A DNA stretch of 64,000 bases from Rhodococcus globerulus NBRC 14531 (GTDB lineage: Bacteria; Actinomycetota; Actinomycetes; Mycobacteriales; Mycobacteriaceae): NCBI RefSeq assembly GCF_001894805.1, contig NZ_BCWX01000004.1, positions 186,001 through 250,000 on the forward strand, in the 5' to 3' direction. Shown here one piece after another: positions 33,568 to 42,551 of the stretch. The position numbers and the translations under genes were made by a program. A model generated the notes under the pieces. The model was not told the DNA's origin, searched no databases, and was given only the letters and a program-made list of their open reading frames with translations. Position 1 is the first letter of the stretch. Each line of letters starts with the position of its first letter.

Positions 33568-35219
33568 GCGAACATGCCGACGTCATCGTTGTCGGGGCCG
33601 GGCTTGCCGGCCTTGTCGCCACGTACGAACTGACCCGGGCGGGACGCAAAGTCCTTGTCGTAGAACAGGAAAATGCAGCCAACCTCGGCGCTCAGGCGTT
33701 CTGGTCACTCGGCGGACTGTTCCTCGTCAACAGTCCGGAACAACGCCGACTCGGCATCAAGGACTCACTCGACCTCGCCATGCAGGACTGGATGGGTACC
33801 GCGGCCTTCGATCGGGATCGCGAAGACCACTGGCCTCGTCAATGGGCAAAGGCGTACGTCGAATTCGCGGCCGGCGACAAGCGTCAGTACCTGCACGACT
33901 TGGGGCTTCGGTTGATGCCCAACGTCGGCTGGGCCGAGCGCGGCCGCGGAATGGCTCTCGGACACGGCAATTCCGTACCGCGATTCCATCTCACCTGGGG
34001 AACTGGCCCCGGCGTCGTCGACGTGTTCCTGAGCCGAGTGATCGCCGCCCAGAAACGCGGACTGGTCACGTTCAAGCACCGCCACCAGGTCGATCAACTG
34101 GTGGTCACCGACGGCGCTGTCACCGGCGTCCGCGGCACCGTTCTGGAACCTTCCAACAACCTTCGCGGAGTTGAGAGTTCCCGGACCCCGGTCGGCGAAT
34201 TCGAGTTCGCCGCACAGGCCGTCGTGGTGACCTCCGGCGGAATCGGCGGCAACTACGAGCTGGTGAAGAAGAACTGGCCGGAACGACTCGGCAAGGCGCC
34301 GAAGCACATGCTGACCGGCGTACCCGCACACGTCGACGGACGGATGCTCGAAATCACCGAATCAGCGGGCGGAAACATCGTCAACCGCGACCGCATGTGG
34401 CACTACACAGAAGGCATCCAGAACTGGAATCCCATCTGGCCCAACCACGGAATCCGCATCATCCCCGGACCGTCGTCGATGTGGTTCGACGCTACCGGCA
34501 AGCGTCTTCCGGTACCCAACTTCCCCGGGTTCGACACGATGGGCACCTTCAAGTACATCCTCGACAGCGGCCACGAGTACACGTGGTTCATCCTCGATCA
34601 GAAGATCATCGAGAAGGAGTTTGCACTCTCGGGATCGGAGCAGAATCCGGACTTCACCAATCGAGATTTCAAGCTCCTCCTCGAACGCATCAAGAAGGGT
34701 GCACCCGGCCCTGTCGAAGCCTTCAAGCAGAAGGGCGCGGACTTCGTGGTGCGCAACAACCTTCGCGACTTGGTCGACGGCATGAATGCCCTGACCGACA
34801 CGCCACTACTCGATTTCGAGGACATCGAGCGCGAAATGATCGCCCGCGACCGCGAGGTAGACAACAAGTACAGCAAGGACTTCCAGGTCACCGCCATCCA
34901 CGGTGCCCGTAATCTGCTGGCAGACAAAATCGTGCGCGTCGTTGCTCCGCACAAGATCCTGGACCCCAAGAACGGCCCACTGATCGCTGTTCGCCTGCAC
35001 CTCCTCACCCGAAAGACGCTCGGCGGCTTGGAAACCAATCTGGACTCGCAAGTGATCAAGGCCGATGGCAGCGTCTTCGACGGCCTCTATGCAGCTGGCG
35101 AGGTTGCCGGCTTCGGTGGCGGTGGCGTCCACGGGTACAGCGCCTTGGAGGGAACCTTCCTCGGTGGTTGCATCTTCTCGGGCCGCGCGGCAGGCCGAGC
35201 GCTGGCCCGAGACCTGTAG
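33564..35219 (+). CDS. FAD-binding dehydrogenase, KstD/fumarate reductase-like
   Basis: This 551-residue flavoprotein has an N-terminal GAGLAGL dinucleotide fold with VVEQE, a central domain and the C-terminal GLYAAGEVAGFGGGGVHGYSALEG flavin motif (read in parts). It belongs to the succinate dehydrogenase/fumarate reductase/ketosteroid dehydrogenase group and resembles mycobacterial Rv0785. Substrate is unknown; a delta-1-dehydrogenase role is one option. Translationally coupled to the tetR gene. Confidence 0.88.
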   Translation: MSEHADVIVVGAGLAGLVATYELTRAGRKVLVVEQENAANLGAQAFWSLGGLFLVNSPEQRRLGIKDSLDLAMQDWMGTAAFDRDREDHWPRQWAKAYVEFAAGDKRQYLHDLGLRLMPNVGWAERGRGMALGHGNSVPRFHLTWGTGPGVVDVFLSRVIAAQKRGLVTFKHRHQVDQLVVTDGAVTGVRGTVLEPSNNLRGVESSRTPVGEFEFAAQAVVVTSGGIGGNYELVKKNWPERLGKAPKHMLTGVPAHVDGRMLEITESAGGNIVNRDRMWHYTEGIQNWNPIWPNHGIRIIPGPSSMWFDATGKRLPVPNFPGFDTMGTFKYILDSGHEYTWFILDQKIIEKEFALSGSEQNPDFTNRDFKLLLERIKKGAPGPVEAFKQKGADFVVRNNLRDLVDGMNALTDTPLLDFEDIEREMIARDREVDNKYSKDFQVTAIHGARNLLADKIVRVVAPHKILDPKNGPLIAVRLHLLTRKTLGGLETNLDSQVIKADGSVFDGLYAAGEVAGFGGGGVHGYSALEGTFLGGCIFSGRAAGRALARDL

Positions 35220-35232
35220 CGAGCTGGTGACG

Positions 35233-35264
35233 CCGGCCTCGAGATCGTGCGGCCTCGAGGCCGG
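35233..35264. terminator. Hairpin between convergent genes
   Basis: CCGGCCTCGAG and its complement flank ten bases, just after the dehydrogenase stop and four bases before the stop of the convergent gene. There is no T-run. Confidence 0.7.
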
Positions 35265-35268
35265 TGCT

Positions 35269-36342
35269 CTACAACGATGTCCCGAACAGCATTCCGAGTA
35301 GATATGTTGCCGCCGCGGCGCCGTAACCGATGGCAAGCTGACGGAGCGCCCGCTTGAAAGGCGGCCCGCCGGAGAGCAGTCCGACAACAACGCCGGTGCC
35401 CAGAAGGGCAATACCCACCAGCAGCGAAGCCACAATCAGGGCCGTCACACCTTCCAGCCCGAACAGGTACGGCAGCACGGGAATGATTGCGCCGGAGGCA
35501 AAGAAACAGAAGCTGGCGGCTGCAGCTCCCAAACCGGTGCCGACAGACTCGTGAGTGTCTTCGACATCTGTCACACCGAAGTTGTTGTGCTTCAGGACCT
35601 CCGCCGCTCTCACTTCGGCTTCCTCTGCCGTCATACCGCGGGCTCGGTACACCAGAGCCAACTCGTTGGCGTCGACGTCGAGCAATCCGACGGCATCGCG
35701 CGCGTCGGTACCTGGAGTGGACGCTTCCAACAATTCACGTTGCGAGCGGACGGAAACGTATTCACCGGCACCCATCGACAGTGCGCCTGCAAGCAGTCCG
35801 GCCATGCCGGTGAGCAACACGATCTGATTCGAGACGCCACTACCACTGATACCGAGAACCAGGGCCAAGTTACTCACCAGACCGTCGTTTGCGCCGAACA
35901 CGGCCGCGCGGAAGGTCCCCGAAAGCCGATTGCGCCCACGAGTTGCCAGCGCGCGCACCACTTCTTCGTGGATCTTCTCGTCGGCACCCATCGAGGCAGT
36001 TGCATCCGCGTCGTTCGGGTAAGGCGATCGGGTCTCTGCACGTTGAGCGAGCGCAAGAACGAAAACCGAGCCGAATCGTCGGGCGAGGAACCCGAGGATA
36101 CGAGTGCGTATGTCGCCGGGCATCGGCTTTCCGACGTGTTCGCCGAGGAGGGCACGCCAGTGTGCCTCGTGCCGACCCTCAGCTTCGGCGAGCGCAAGGA
36201 GGATCTCGCGTTCCTCACCGGTGCGCCGCCCTGCGAGGTCGCGGTACACCGCGGCTTCTGCCTGCTCGTCGGCGAGATAGCGTCGCCAGCGCTTGATGTC
36301 ATGTGGGTCGGGATCAGGCCTCGCGTTCGGAACTGTCGGCAT
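35269..36342 (-). CDS. Ferritin-like/VIT1 fusion membrane protein (MbfA-like)
   Basis: This 357-residue protein joins an N-terminal rubrerythrin-type four-helix domain (residues 15-145, with EAAVYRDLAG, EGRHEAHW and DEKIHEEVV iron-binding Glu/His motifs) to a C-terminal VIT1/CCC1 transporter domain with GANDGLVSNLALVLG and AGALSMGAGEYVSVRSQRE. In MbfA-type proteins the ferritin-like part oxidises iron and the membrane part exports Fe2+ or Mn2+. No iron box was seen upstream. Confidence 0.9.
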   Translation of the reverse strand: MPTVPNARPDPDPHDIKRWRRYLADEQAEAAVYRDLAGRRTGEEREILLALAEAEGRHEAHWRALLGEHVGKPMPGDIRTRILGFLARRFGSVFVLALAQRAETRSPYPNDADATASMGADEKIHEEVVRALATRGRNRLSGTFRAAVFGANDGLVSNLALVLGISGSGVSNQIVLLTGMAGLLAGALSMGAGEYVSVRSQRELLEASTPGTDARDAVGLLDVDANELALVYRARGMTAEEAEVRAAEVLKHNNFGVTDVEDTHESVGTGLGAAAASFCFFASGAIIPVLPYLFGLEGVTALIVASLLVGIALLGTGVVVGLLSGGPPFKRALRQLAIGYGAAAATYLLGMLFGTSL

Positions 36343-36458
36343 CGAATCTCCTCACGTTCGGTGCGTGAAATGGCGCACTCAGTTGCCGCATTCCCGCACA
36401 TCCCAGCCATGATTCGGATATACCGGACACACATGTCGGCTGGCCGGAGGAGCGAACC

Positions 36459-37094
36459 ATGAATCCCACAGTAATACGTCGGATCGTCCTGCTCGCAGCA
36501 CCGCTGACCGCAATTGCCCTCGTCAGCGGTTGCGGATCCGACAGCTCCGACACAGCCACCAGCACTACTGTTCCCACCACTACCTCGGCGCTACCGACAT
36601 CCGCAGCGCCCGGCCCGGCTCCGGCAACAACTACGCACGCGACCCACTCGGCAGCATCGAGTACACAGGTCAGTCCTGAGAACTGCACGGTCGCAGAACT
36701 CAGCGTCACCCTCGGACAGGCAAGCGGCGCCGCCGGTTCCACCGAACTACCGGTGGTCTTCACCAACACCAGCACGCGCACCTGCACCCTCGACGGGTTT
36801 CCCGGCGTTTCCTACGTAACCGGCGCAGACGGCAGCGAGGTGGGCGCAGCGGCAACGCGCACTGGCTCCGGATCTGCGGTCTCCCTCGCACCGGGTTCCG
36901 CTGGAACCGCCTTGGTTCGCGCCACCAACGTCGAGAACTATCCGGCCGACCAGTGTGGTGTCACCGACGTCGCCGGACTACGTGTGTACCCGCCCAACTA
37001 CTACGATGCGGTGTTCCTCCCCTACCCCACCGAGGGTTGCTCGATGACCGGCGCGAACATCAATCAGCTGAGCGTCGCACCGGTCACCGGCTGA
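36459..37094 (+). CDS. DUF4232 lipoprotein
   Basis: This 211-residue protein has a lipoprotein signal peptide with the lipobox VSGC, a long Ser/Thr/Ala/Pro linker, and a DUF4232 domain beginning at CTVAELSVTLGQASGAAGS with LPVVFTNTSTRTCTLDGFPGVSYV. DUF4232 proteins are common actinobacterial cell-surface proteins of unknown function. The gene converges on the ABC permease gene three bases away. Confidence 0.88.
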   Translation: MNPTVIRRIVLLAAPLTAIALVSGCGSDSSDTATSTTVPTTTSALPTSAAPGPAPATTTHATHSAASSTQVSPENCTVAELSVTLGQASGAAGSTELPVVFTNTSTRTCTLDGFPGVSYVTGADGSEVGAAATRTGSGSAVSLAPGSAGTALVRATNVENYPADQCGVTDVAGLRVYPPNYYDAVFLPYPTEGCSMTGANINQLSVAPVTG

Positions 37095-37097
37095 GCA

Positions 37098-38174
37098 TTA
37101 CGGCTTGAGGCGTCGTAGACCCCAGAGCGCGGGGATCAAGAACAGTCCCGAAAGAACGAGAGTCAGAGCAGCTTCCGTCAACTGGAATCGGCGGAACTGA
37201 TCGGCCGAATGGTAGCGGACCTCGTAGTGGTCTGCTCCTTGCTCGTGCAAGCAGACCTCCATGTCCCGATCCTGCTGGGCCAAGACCGCCTCCATACGAA
37301 CGTCGTACTGGGCGCCGGTCTCCTCGGACCGCTGTTCGTACGGGTCGTTCCCGTCGTCCGATCCACTCCAGGTGCATTCGTCGTAGCGAACGTCCACAAA
37401 ATTGCCTTGGATATCGACGTAACCCTGCTCGATTTCCCAATTCAGTCCGGGAACAAATGCACCTTCAACAGCCGTGTAAATTCTTCCCCCGGACAGGGGT
37501 GACTTCTCGATCCCCACCGGCGCGTAGTGCGGCCTGGCAACAAACTGAAACATCACCAGTACACCAACTACGCCGACCATAGTCAGCGCCATTGCGCCGA
37601 TCGAACTGTGCACCAGCAAAGCAAGCGCCGCTCCGAGCACTAGAGCCATGAAAGTGTAAGCACCCAAGGCCAATCCGCTCGATTGAAAGAGCGGATATGT
37701 CAGACTTGACACACCGAAGGGCTGCCCCCCGCCACTGACGAATGCGTAGCTGTCCCTCCCTCCGACAGCGCGGGTCCATTCGAGAACGAACCCGAGGACA
37801 GCAGCAGCCATGGCGATGGGGACAAAGACAACCAGCACTCTTGTCCAGAACCAGCGAGCCCGGCTGACCGACTGGGTAAGCCCCAGCACATGTGTTCCCT
37901 GCTCGATATCCCGCGAGAACACCGTTACGCCAACCAACGCTCCCAAAAACACCGGCAGCATCGTTGCAATGACGGTGGTTGCCGTGAGAGCAGTTTCAGC
38001 CGCACAGACCGTCGTTGTGTTGCCGAAACATTCGAGAAACGATCCGATGGGTCGAGCACTGCTGTCACTCATGACGAATGCGCCACCTACCAAGGCTGTA
38101 ACAGCCAGCACCGCAATGATTCCCAGCGAGACAATGAGTGACGTCCGATGATGACGCCAGGTAACCCAGATCAT
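37098..38174 (-). CDS. ABC exporter membrane subunit
   Basis: This 358-residue polytopic protein has about six hydrophobic segments and a large extracellular loop (around residues 245-320) with two cysteines. The segment FSRDIEQGTHVLGLTQSVSRARWFWTR (in parts) is typical of ABC-2-type permeases. The ATG overlaps the ATPase stop by four bases. It probably exports a peptide or lipid-like compound together with the ATPase upstream. Confidence 0.82.
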   Translation of the reverse strand: MIWVTWRHHRTSLIVSLGIIAVLAVTALVGGAFVMSDSSARPIGSFLECFGNTTTVCAAETALTATTVIATMLPVFLGALVGVTVFSRDIEQGTHVLGLTQSVSRARWFWTRVLVVFVPIAMAAAVLGFVLEWTRAVGGRDSYAFVSGGGQPFGVSSLTYPLFQSSGLALGAYTFMALVLGAALALLVHSSIGAMALTMVGVVGVLVMFQFVARPHYAPVGIEKSPLSGGRIYTAVEGAFVPGLNWEIEQGYVDIQGNFVDVRYDECTWSGSDDGNDPYEQRSEETGAQYDVRMEAVLAQQDRDMEVCLHEQGADHYEVRYHSADQFRRFQLTEAALTLVLSGLFLIPALWGLRRLKP

Positions 38175-39040
38175 GCCGACACCTTCGCTTCCGCACTCAG
38201 ATGCCCGAGCACCAGGTCGTCCAGAGTTGCATCGTCGACAGTCCAACCTGGTAGTTCGTTCGGTCGACGGCCGGCTACGAGGTGAGAATTTCGACGCAGC
38301 CCGACATCGGTGTGAACAACAGTGCCGCCACCCACCACGTCCGACGGATCGCCATCACCAACCAATACGTAATGGGCTGAGACCAATTCATCCAACGATC
38401 CGGAGAGTCGAGCATTGCCGTCGCCGAGAAGAAGTAACCGATCCGAGACGTCTGCCAATTCGGAAATGATGTGTGAAGACAATAGGACGGTTGTGCCGTG
38501 CTCTGCGACATCTTCGAGCAGCGAGGTAGCGACAGACCGCCTGGCAAGGGGATCCAGATCTGCCAACGGTTCGTCGAGAAGCAACAGCTTCGGCCTACGT
38601 CCGAGTGCCAAAGCCAGTGCCACCCTGGTTCGTTGACCGGGAGAGAGCGTCTTGGCCTTCGCATCGAGCGGAATGTCCGCACGTTCCACCAAGGCAAGCG
38701 CGTACTTCGCATCCCAGCTGTCATTGGTGTAGGCGCCGAACCGAAGTAGTTCCGCGACAGTGAATTTCGGGTACAGCGGTTTATGCTGGGCCAGATAGGC
38801 CAGGCCCGGGCTGATGCCGTCACGACTCGGAGCGGCGCCGAGTACGGAAATCGCGCCGTGATCCGGCGTCGTCAATCCCACTGCCAAGGACATGAGTGTC
38901 GACTTGCCGGCACCGTTGACGCCGACAAGCGCGGTGATGCTCCCTGCCTCGACTTCGAAGGTGCATGCGTCGAGCACCTTCTTGCGCCCGAAGCGCTTGT
39001 CCACGTCAGCCATGGTGAGCGCTGATTCTTGCTCGGTCAC
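38171..39040 (-). CDS. ABC transporter ATP-binding protein
   Basis: This 289-residue ATPase has Walker A GVNGAGKST near residue 40, the signature LSPGQRTRVALALAL (degenerate compared with LSGGQ), Walker B LLLLDEP, and a switch His in LLSSH. It couples ATP hydrolysis to the permease encoded downstream. Four-base overlaps join it to both the regulator upstream and the permease, so all three form one operon. Confidence 0.92.
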   Translation of the reverse strand: MTEQESALTMADVDKRFGRKKVLDACTFEVEAGSITALVGVNGAGKSTLMSLAVGLTTPDHGAISVLGAAPSRDGISPGLAYLAQHKPLYPKFTVAELLRFGAYTNDSWDAKYALALVERADIPLDAKAKTLSPGQRTRVALALALGRRPKLLLLDEPLADLDPLARRSVATSLLEDVAEHGTTVLLSSHIISELADVSDRLLLLGDGNARLSGSLDELVSAHYVLVGDGDPSDVVGGGTVVHTDVGLRRNSHLVAGRRPNELPGWTVDDATLDDLVLGHLSAEAKVSA

Positions 39041-39453
39041 GATGTCTCCCCCTCACTCTCGGACGAATCAGATTTGACGAACTCACGCTCGAGTTCCATG
39101 TCGACCAGTGCCTCGATATCCGTGCGCTCGAGGCCCGCCGCCACTGCGTCACGCACCCATCGAGAAAGCTCTGCCCGCAGAGCGGAGTTCTCCGCCATGC
39201 CCGGCTTCGCGAGCGACTTGGTCACGAACGTCCCCAACCCCGGCCGCGGCGCAACAAGACCGTCGCGTTCGAGTTCCTTGTAAGCCTTCAGAACAGTGTT
39301 GGGGTTGATGGCAAGAGCCCCCACAACATCCTTGGCGGTAGGCAGACGGTCACCGACCTGTAGGTCACCGAGCCGTAGTGCCTGCTTCACCTGGACGACC
39401 AATTGCACGTAGGTGGGAATGCCGGATCGGCGGTCGATACGGAAGTCGATCAT
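39037..39453 (-). CDS. YtrA-family GntR regulator
   Basis: This 138-residue protein has a GntR winged helix (GIPTYVQLVVQVKQAL, LPTAKDVVGALAINPNTVLKAYKELERDGLV in parts) and only a short C-terminal helical tail, the YtrA subtype. Such regulators are encoded with the ABC transporters they repress, often responding to antibiotics. AAAGGG precedes the ATG. The operator described at 39465 lies just upstream. Confidence 0.9.
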   Translation of the reverse strand: MIDFRIDRRSGIPTYVQLVVQVKQALRLGDLQVGDRLPTAKDVVGALAINPNTVLKAYKELERDGLVAPRPGLGTFVTKSLAKPGMAENSALRAELSRWVRDAVAAGLERTDIEALVDMELEREFVKSDSSESEGETS

Positions 39454-39464
39454 CCGAACCCTTT

Positions 39465-39480
39465 CACTAGTTCATTAGTG
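39465..39480. promoter_or_regulatory. YtrA-type operator
   Basis: CACTA and TAGTG flank six bases, 12 bases upstream of the ytrA-type start. Its position fits autoregulation of the regulator-exporter operon. Confidence 0.5.
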
Positions 39481-39529
39481 GAAAAGATATTTACCGTGCC
39501 TTTGCCGCTCGAGTCAAGAGTGGCCGCCC

Positions 39530-39660
39530 CTGTAAAGTGCAAATGCCCCGGGTTTCCGGGGTGCCACGCTGCTTGTGAAGTCCGGTGAAAGCCCGGCACT
39601 GTCGACGCAACTGTGAAGTTGTCCGTATACCCACGGATGAACGAGTCAGGTCACCCAGCC
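39530..39660 (+). ncRNA. Cobalamin riboswitch
   Basis: The leader carries the adenosylcobalamin-riboswitch core: a GCCGGTGAA-like segment read here as TCCGGTGAAAGCCCGGCACTG, the B12 box as GCAACTGTGAAG, and the conserved AGTCAGGTC near 39645. It precedes the btuF-btuC-btuD-cobU-like operon on the same strand, so cobalamin probably lowers expression. The boundaries are approximate. Confidence 0.88.
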
Positions 39661-39760
39661 TCGTGGCGACACGATGGTCCTCGGACGAAGGACGCTCGTG
39701 CAGCCCAGCCCTCCGGCCGCGCCGCATGGCGACTTTCTCCGCACTGATGGAGGGGTGGCT

Positions 39761-40723
39761 GTGAACATTCGGCCGACACGCACGTTCCGATCGATCTTTG
39801 CGGCGCTGGCGGTGAGTACGGCGCTGTTGGCCGGTGCCTGCAGCAGTTCCACCACCTCCGACGCCCCCACCACGTCAGCGGTCTCCGACGGCTCATTCCC
39901 CGTGACGGTGGAATCCGGTCCCACCGGTTCTGGCACCGACATCACGATCGCGGCGCGTCCGACGTCGATCGTCTCACTCAGCCCCAGCGCTACCGAGACG
40001 CTGTGGGCTGTTGGCGCGGGCGATCAGGTCAAGGCGGTCGACAACCAGTCCGACTACCCGGCCGACATCCCGGTCACCGACCTGTCCGGCTTCTCGCCCA
40101 ACGTCGAAGCCATCCTCGGCTACGCACCGGATCTGGTTATTGCGTCCGACGACATGAACGACCTCGTGTCCGGGCTTCAGAAGGCAAAGGTGCCGACTCT
40201 CCTTCTGCCGGCGGCAACGAGCATCGACGACGTCTACGCACAGATCGAGCGCGTCGCGATCGCAACCGGCCACGAGGAAGAGGGCGCCGAGGTGGTCAGT
40301 GACATGCGCACCGAAATCGACGCAGCGGTGGCGAGCGTTCCGGCCCGCGAGCAGCCCCTCACGTACTTCCACGAACTCGACTCCTCGCTCTACACGGTGA
40401 CGAGCACAAGTTTCATCGGCCAGATCTACGGCCTGTTCAGCATGAAGAGCATCGCCGACGCAGCCGCTCAGGGCGATTACCCGCAGCTTTCGGCGGAGTT
40501 CGTGGTTCAGGCCAACCCTGATCTGATCTTCCTGGCTGACTCGCAGTGCTGCGGTGTCACCGCGGAAGCTGTTGCAGCGCGCCCCGGTTGGAACGGGATG
40601 AAGGCTGTGACCGGCAACCAGATCCACGTACTCGACGAAGACCTGTCCAGTCGATGGGGACCCCGCGTCACCGACCAGGTGAAAGCTGTTGCCGCGATCG
40701 TGGCGCAGGTTCCGACGGCCTGA
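39761..40723 (+). CDS. btuF: Cobalamin ABC transporter substrate-binding lipoprotein (BtuF-like)
   Basis: This 320-residue protein has a lipoprotein leader (LLAGAC) and a BtuF/FecB-type binding fold: RPTSIVSLSPSATETLWAVGAG, VEAILGYAPDLVIASDD, and AARPGWNGMKAVTGNQIHVLD (in parts). The riboswitch upstream and btuC/btuD downstream fix cobalamin or cobinamide as the likely ligand. GTG start with AGGGG upstream; a longer open frame runs back into the riboswitch and is not used. Confidence 0.88.
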   Translation: MNIRPTRTFRSIFAALAVSTALLAGACSSSTTSDAPTTSAVSDGSFPVTVESGPTGSGTDITIAARPTSIVSLSPSATETLWAVGAGDQVKAVDNQSDYPADIPVTDLSGFSPNVEAILGYAPDLVIASDDMNDLVSGLQKAKVPTLLLPAATSIDDVYAQIERVAIATGHEEEGAEVVSDMRTEIDAAVASVPAREQPLTYFHELDSSLYTVTSTSFIGQIYGLFSMKSIADAAAQGDYPQLSAEFVVQANPDLIFLADSQCCGVTAEAVAARPGWNGMKAVTGNQIHVLDEDLSSRWGPRVTDQVKAVAAIVAQVPTA

Positions 40724-40731
40724 GTTCTCTG

Positions 40732-41766
40732 ATGCACAAGGCCGGTCTCGCGAACCATCGAACCACCGCGCTGGTCGGTGCCGCACTCATTTTATGCGTG
40801 TCACTGTTGATCGGCGTTCTGGTGGGACCGGCAGGCCTTACCCCTGATCGGGTCATTCTCGAACTGCTCGACGGGATTCCGGGCGTCGATATCGATTCCG
40901 GGCTGACCGTTCAACAGCAGGCAATTCTCTGGCAGATCCGACTTCCCCGCGTAGTCCTGGGTGCCTTGGTGGGCGCGATGCTGGCCGTCGCGGGAGCCGC
41001 GTATCAGGGTGTGTTCCGAAATCCGTTGGCCGATCCGTATCTTCTGGGAGTGTCCAGTGGTGCCGGACTTGGCGCAACGTTGGCTATCGTCTCCGGCGGG
41101 GCTGTGGGAATGTTCGGAATCCCCATGGCCGCCTTTGTCGGTGGCGTTCTAGCCGTATTCATCACGTACGCTCTGGGCCGCAGTATCGGCGGCGCCCAGA
41201 ACGCGGTCGTCATCATTCTGGCCGGCGTTGCGGTGGCCGCGTTCACCAATGCCGCGCAAACTTTTGTGCAGCAACGGTTCGACGATTCACTGCGCGAGGT
41301 CTATTCGTGGTTGCTCGGCGGTCTGTCGACGGACGGTTGGTCGGAAGTTCTTGTTGTGCTGCCGTACGTGATTGTGGCCTCGGTAGTCATCCTGATTCAC
41401 CGTCGAGTACTCGACGTCATGGCAGTTGGTGACGTGGAGGCAGCCAGTCTCGGTGTGGATCCCGCCCGCTCTCGACTCGTCCTGGTTCTTGCGGCAACTC
41501 TCGGAACAGCAGCAGTGGTCAGTGCCAGCGGCCTCATCGGCTTTGTGGGAATTGTTGTTCCCCATGCCGTTCGACTGGTCGCAGGACCTTCGCATCGACT
41601 GCTTCTCCCGCTGTCGCTGATGCTGGGCGCAGCGTTCCTCGTCCTCACCGACGTTGCCGCCCGATCATTGATGTCCCCCGCCGAACTTCCCATCGGCGTT
41701 GTGACAGCCATGATCGGCGCCCCGTTCTTCCTGCTCGTCCTACGCCGCAGTCGGGTGTCGGCATGA
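40732..41766 (+). CDS. btuC: Cobalamin ABC transporter permease (BtuC-like)
   Basis: This 344-residue FecCD-family permease has about ten hydrophobic segments and the motifs LPRVVLGALVGAMLAVAGAAYQGVFRNPLADP (in parts), GVSSGAGLGA and GFVGIVVPHAVRL. It starts eight bases after btuF and ends overlapping btuD by four bases. Confidence 0.9.
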   Translation: MHKAGLANHRTTALVGAALILCVSLLIGVLVGPAGLTPDRVILELLDGIPGVDIDSGLTVQQQAILWQIRLPRVVLGALVGAMLAVAGAAYQGVFRNPLADPYLLGVSSGAGLGATLAIVSGGAVGMFGIPMAAFVGGVLAVFITYALGRSIGGAQNAVVIILAGVAVAAFTNAAQTFVQQRFDDSLREVYSWLLGGLSTDGWSEVLVVLPYVIVASVVILIHRRVLDVMAVGDVEAASLGVDPARSRLVLVLAATLGTAAVVSASGLIGFVGIVVPHAVRLVAGPSHRLLLPLSLMLGAAFLVLTDVAARSLMSPAELPIGVVTAMIGAPFFLLVLRRSRVSA

Positions 41767-42551
41767 CCGAGTTTGCCGTTCACTGCCAGGACCTTCGGGT
41801 TGTCCTGGGCGGCAACAACGTTGTCGACGGCATCGGACTCGACGTTGCAGAGGGTGAATGGGTTGCTGTTGTGGGACCGAACGGCGCCGGGAAAACCACG
41901 CTGATGCATGCGCTCGCCGGGTTGATTCCGTCTGCCGGCCAACTCACCGTCTCCGGCCGTAACCCTCGAGATGCCGGTCGCAAAGCCATGTCTCAAGTTG
42001 TCGCGCTGATGCCACAACGGCCCGTGGTACCGGAGGGCGCAACAGTCAAAGAACTTGTCGCGCTCGGCCGAACTCCGTATCTACGACGCTTCGGCACGGA
42101 GACCGCCGCCGATCGCATGGTGATCAACAACGTCATTCAGCGCCTGGACCTCACTGAATTTGCCGATCGCCGGGCTACCGAACTGTCCGGCGGTGAATTG
42201 CAGCGAGTAGTGCTGGCCCGAGCGCTCGCGCAGGAACCGAAAGTGCTGCTCCTCGACGAGCCCACCAGCGCCCTCGACATCGGACACCAGCAGCAGGTCC
42301 TCGATCTTGTGGAGGCAATGCGCTTGTCGGACAACATCACCGTGATTGCCGCGATGCACGATCTCACTCTCGCGGGGCAGTACGGATCGCGCATCGTCTT
42401 GCTCGATCGGGGCCGCGTGGTGGCAGACGGATCACCGGCCGACGTTCTGCGTTCGGACCTCCTCAGCGAGATCTACGGCGCCCGCGTCGAGGTTCTCGAT
42501 CGACCGAGCGGACCCGTCGTGGTACCGATCCGGGAGCAGGACGGCCGCTGA
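41763..42551 (+). CDS. btuD: Cobalamin ABC transporter ATPase (BtuD-like)
   Basis: This 262-residue ATPase has Walker A GPNGAGKTT near residue 40, the signature LSGGELQRVVLARALAQ, Walker B LLLDEPTSALD and a switch His in MHDL. It belongs to the siderophore/B12 importer group. Coupled by four-base overlap to btuC and by one base to the next gene. Confidence 0.92.
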   Translation: MTEFAVHCQDLRVVLGGNNVVDGIGLDVAEGEWVAVVGPNGAGKTTLMHALAGLIPSAGQLTVSGRNPRDAGRKAMSQVVALMPQRPVVPEGATVKELVALGRTPYLRRFGTETAADRMVINNVIQRLDLTEFADRRATELSGGELQRVVLARALAQEPKVLLLDEPTSALDIGHQQQVLDLVEAMRLSDNITVIAAMHDLTLAGQYGSRIVLLDRGRVVADGSPADVLRSDLLSEIYGARVEVLDRPSGPVVVPIREQDGR

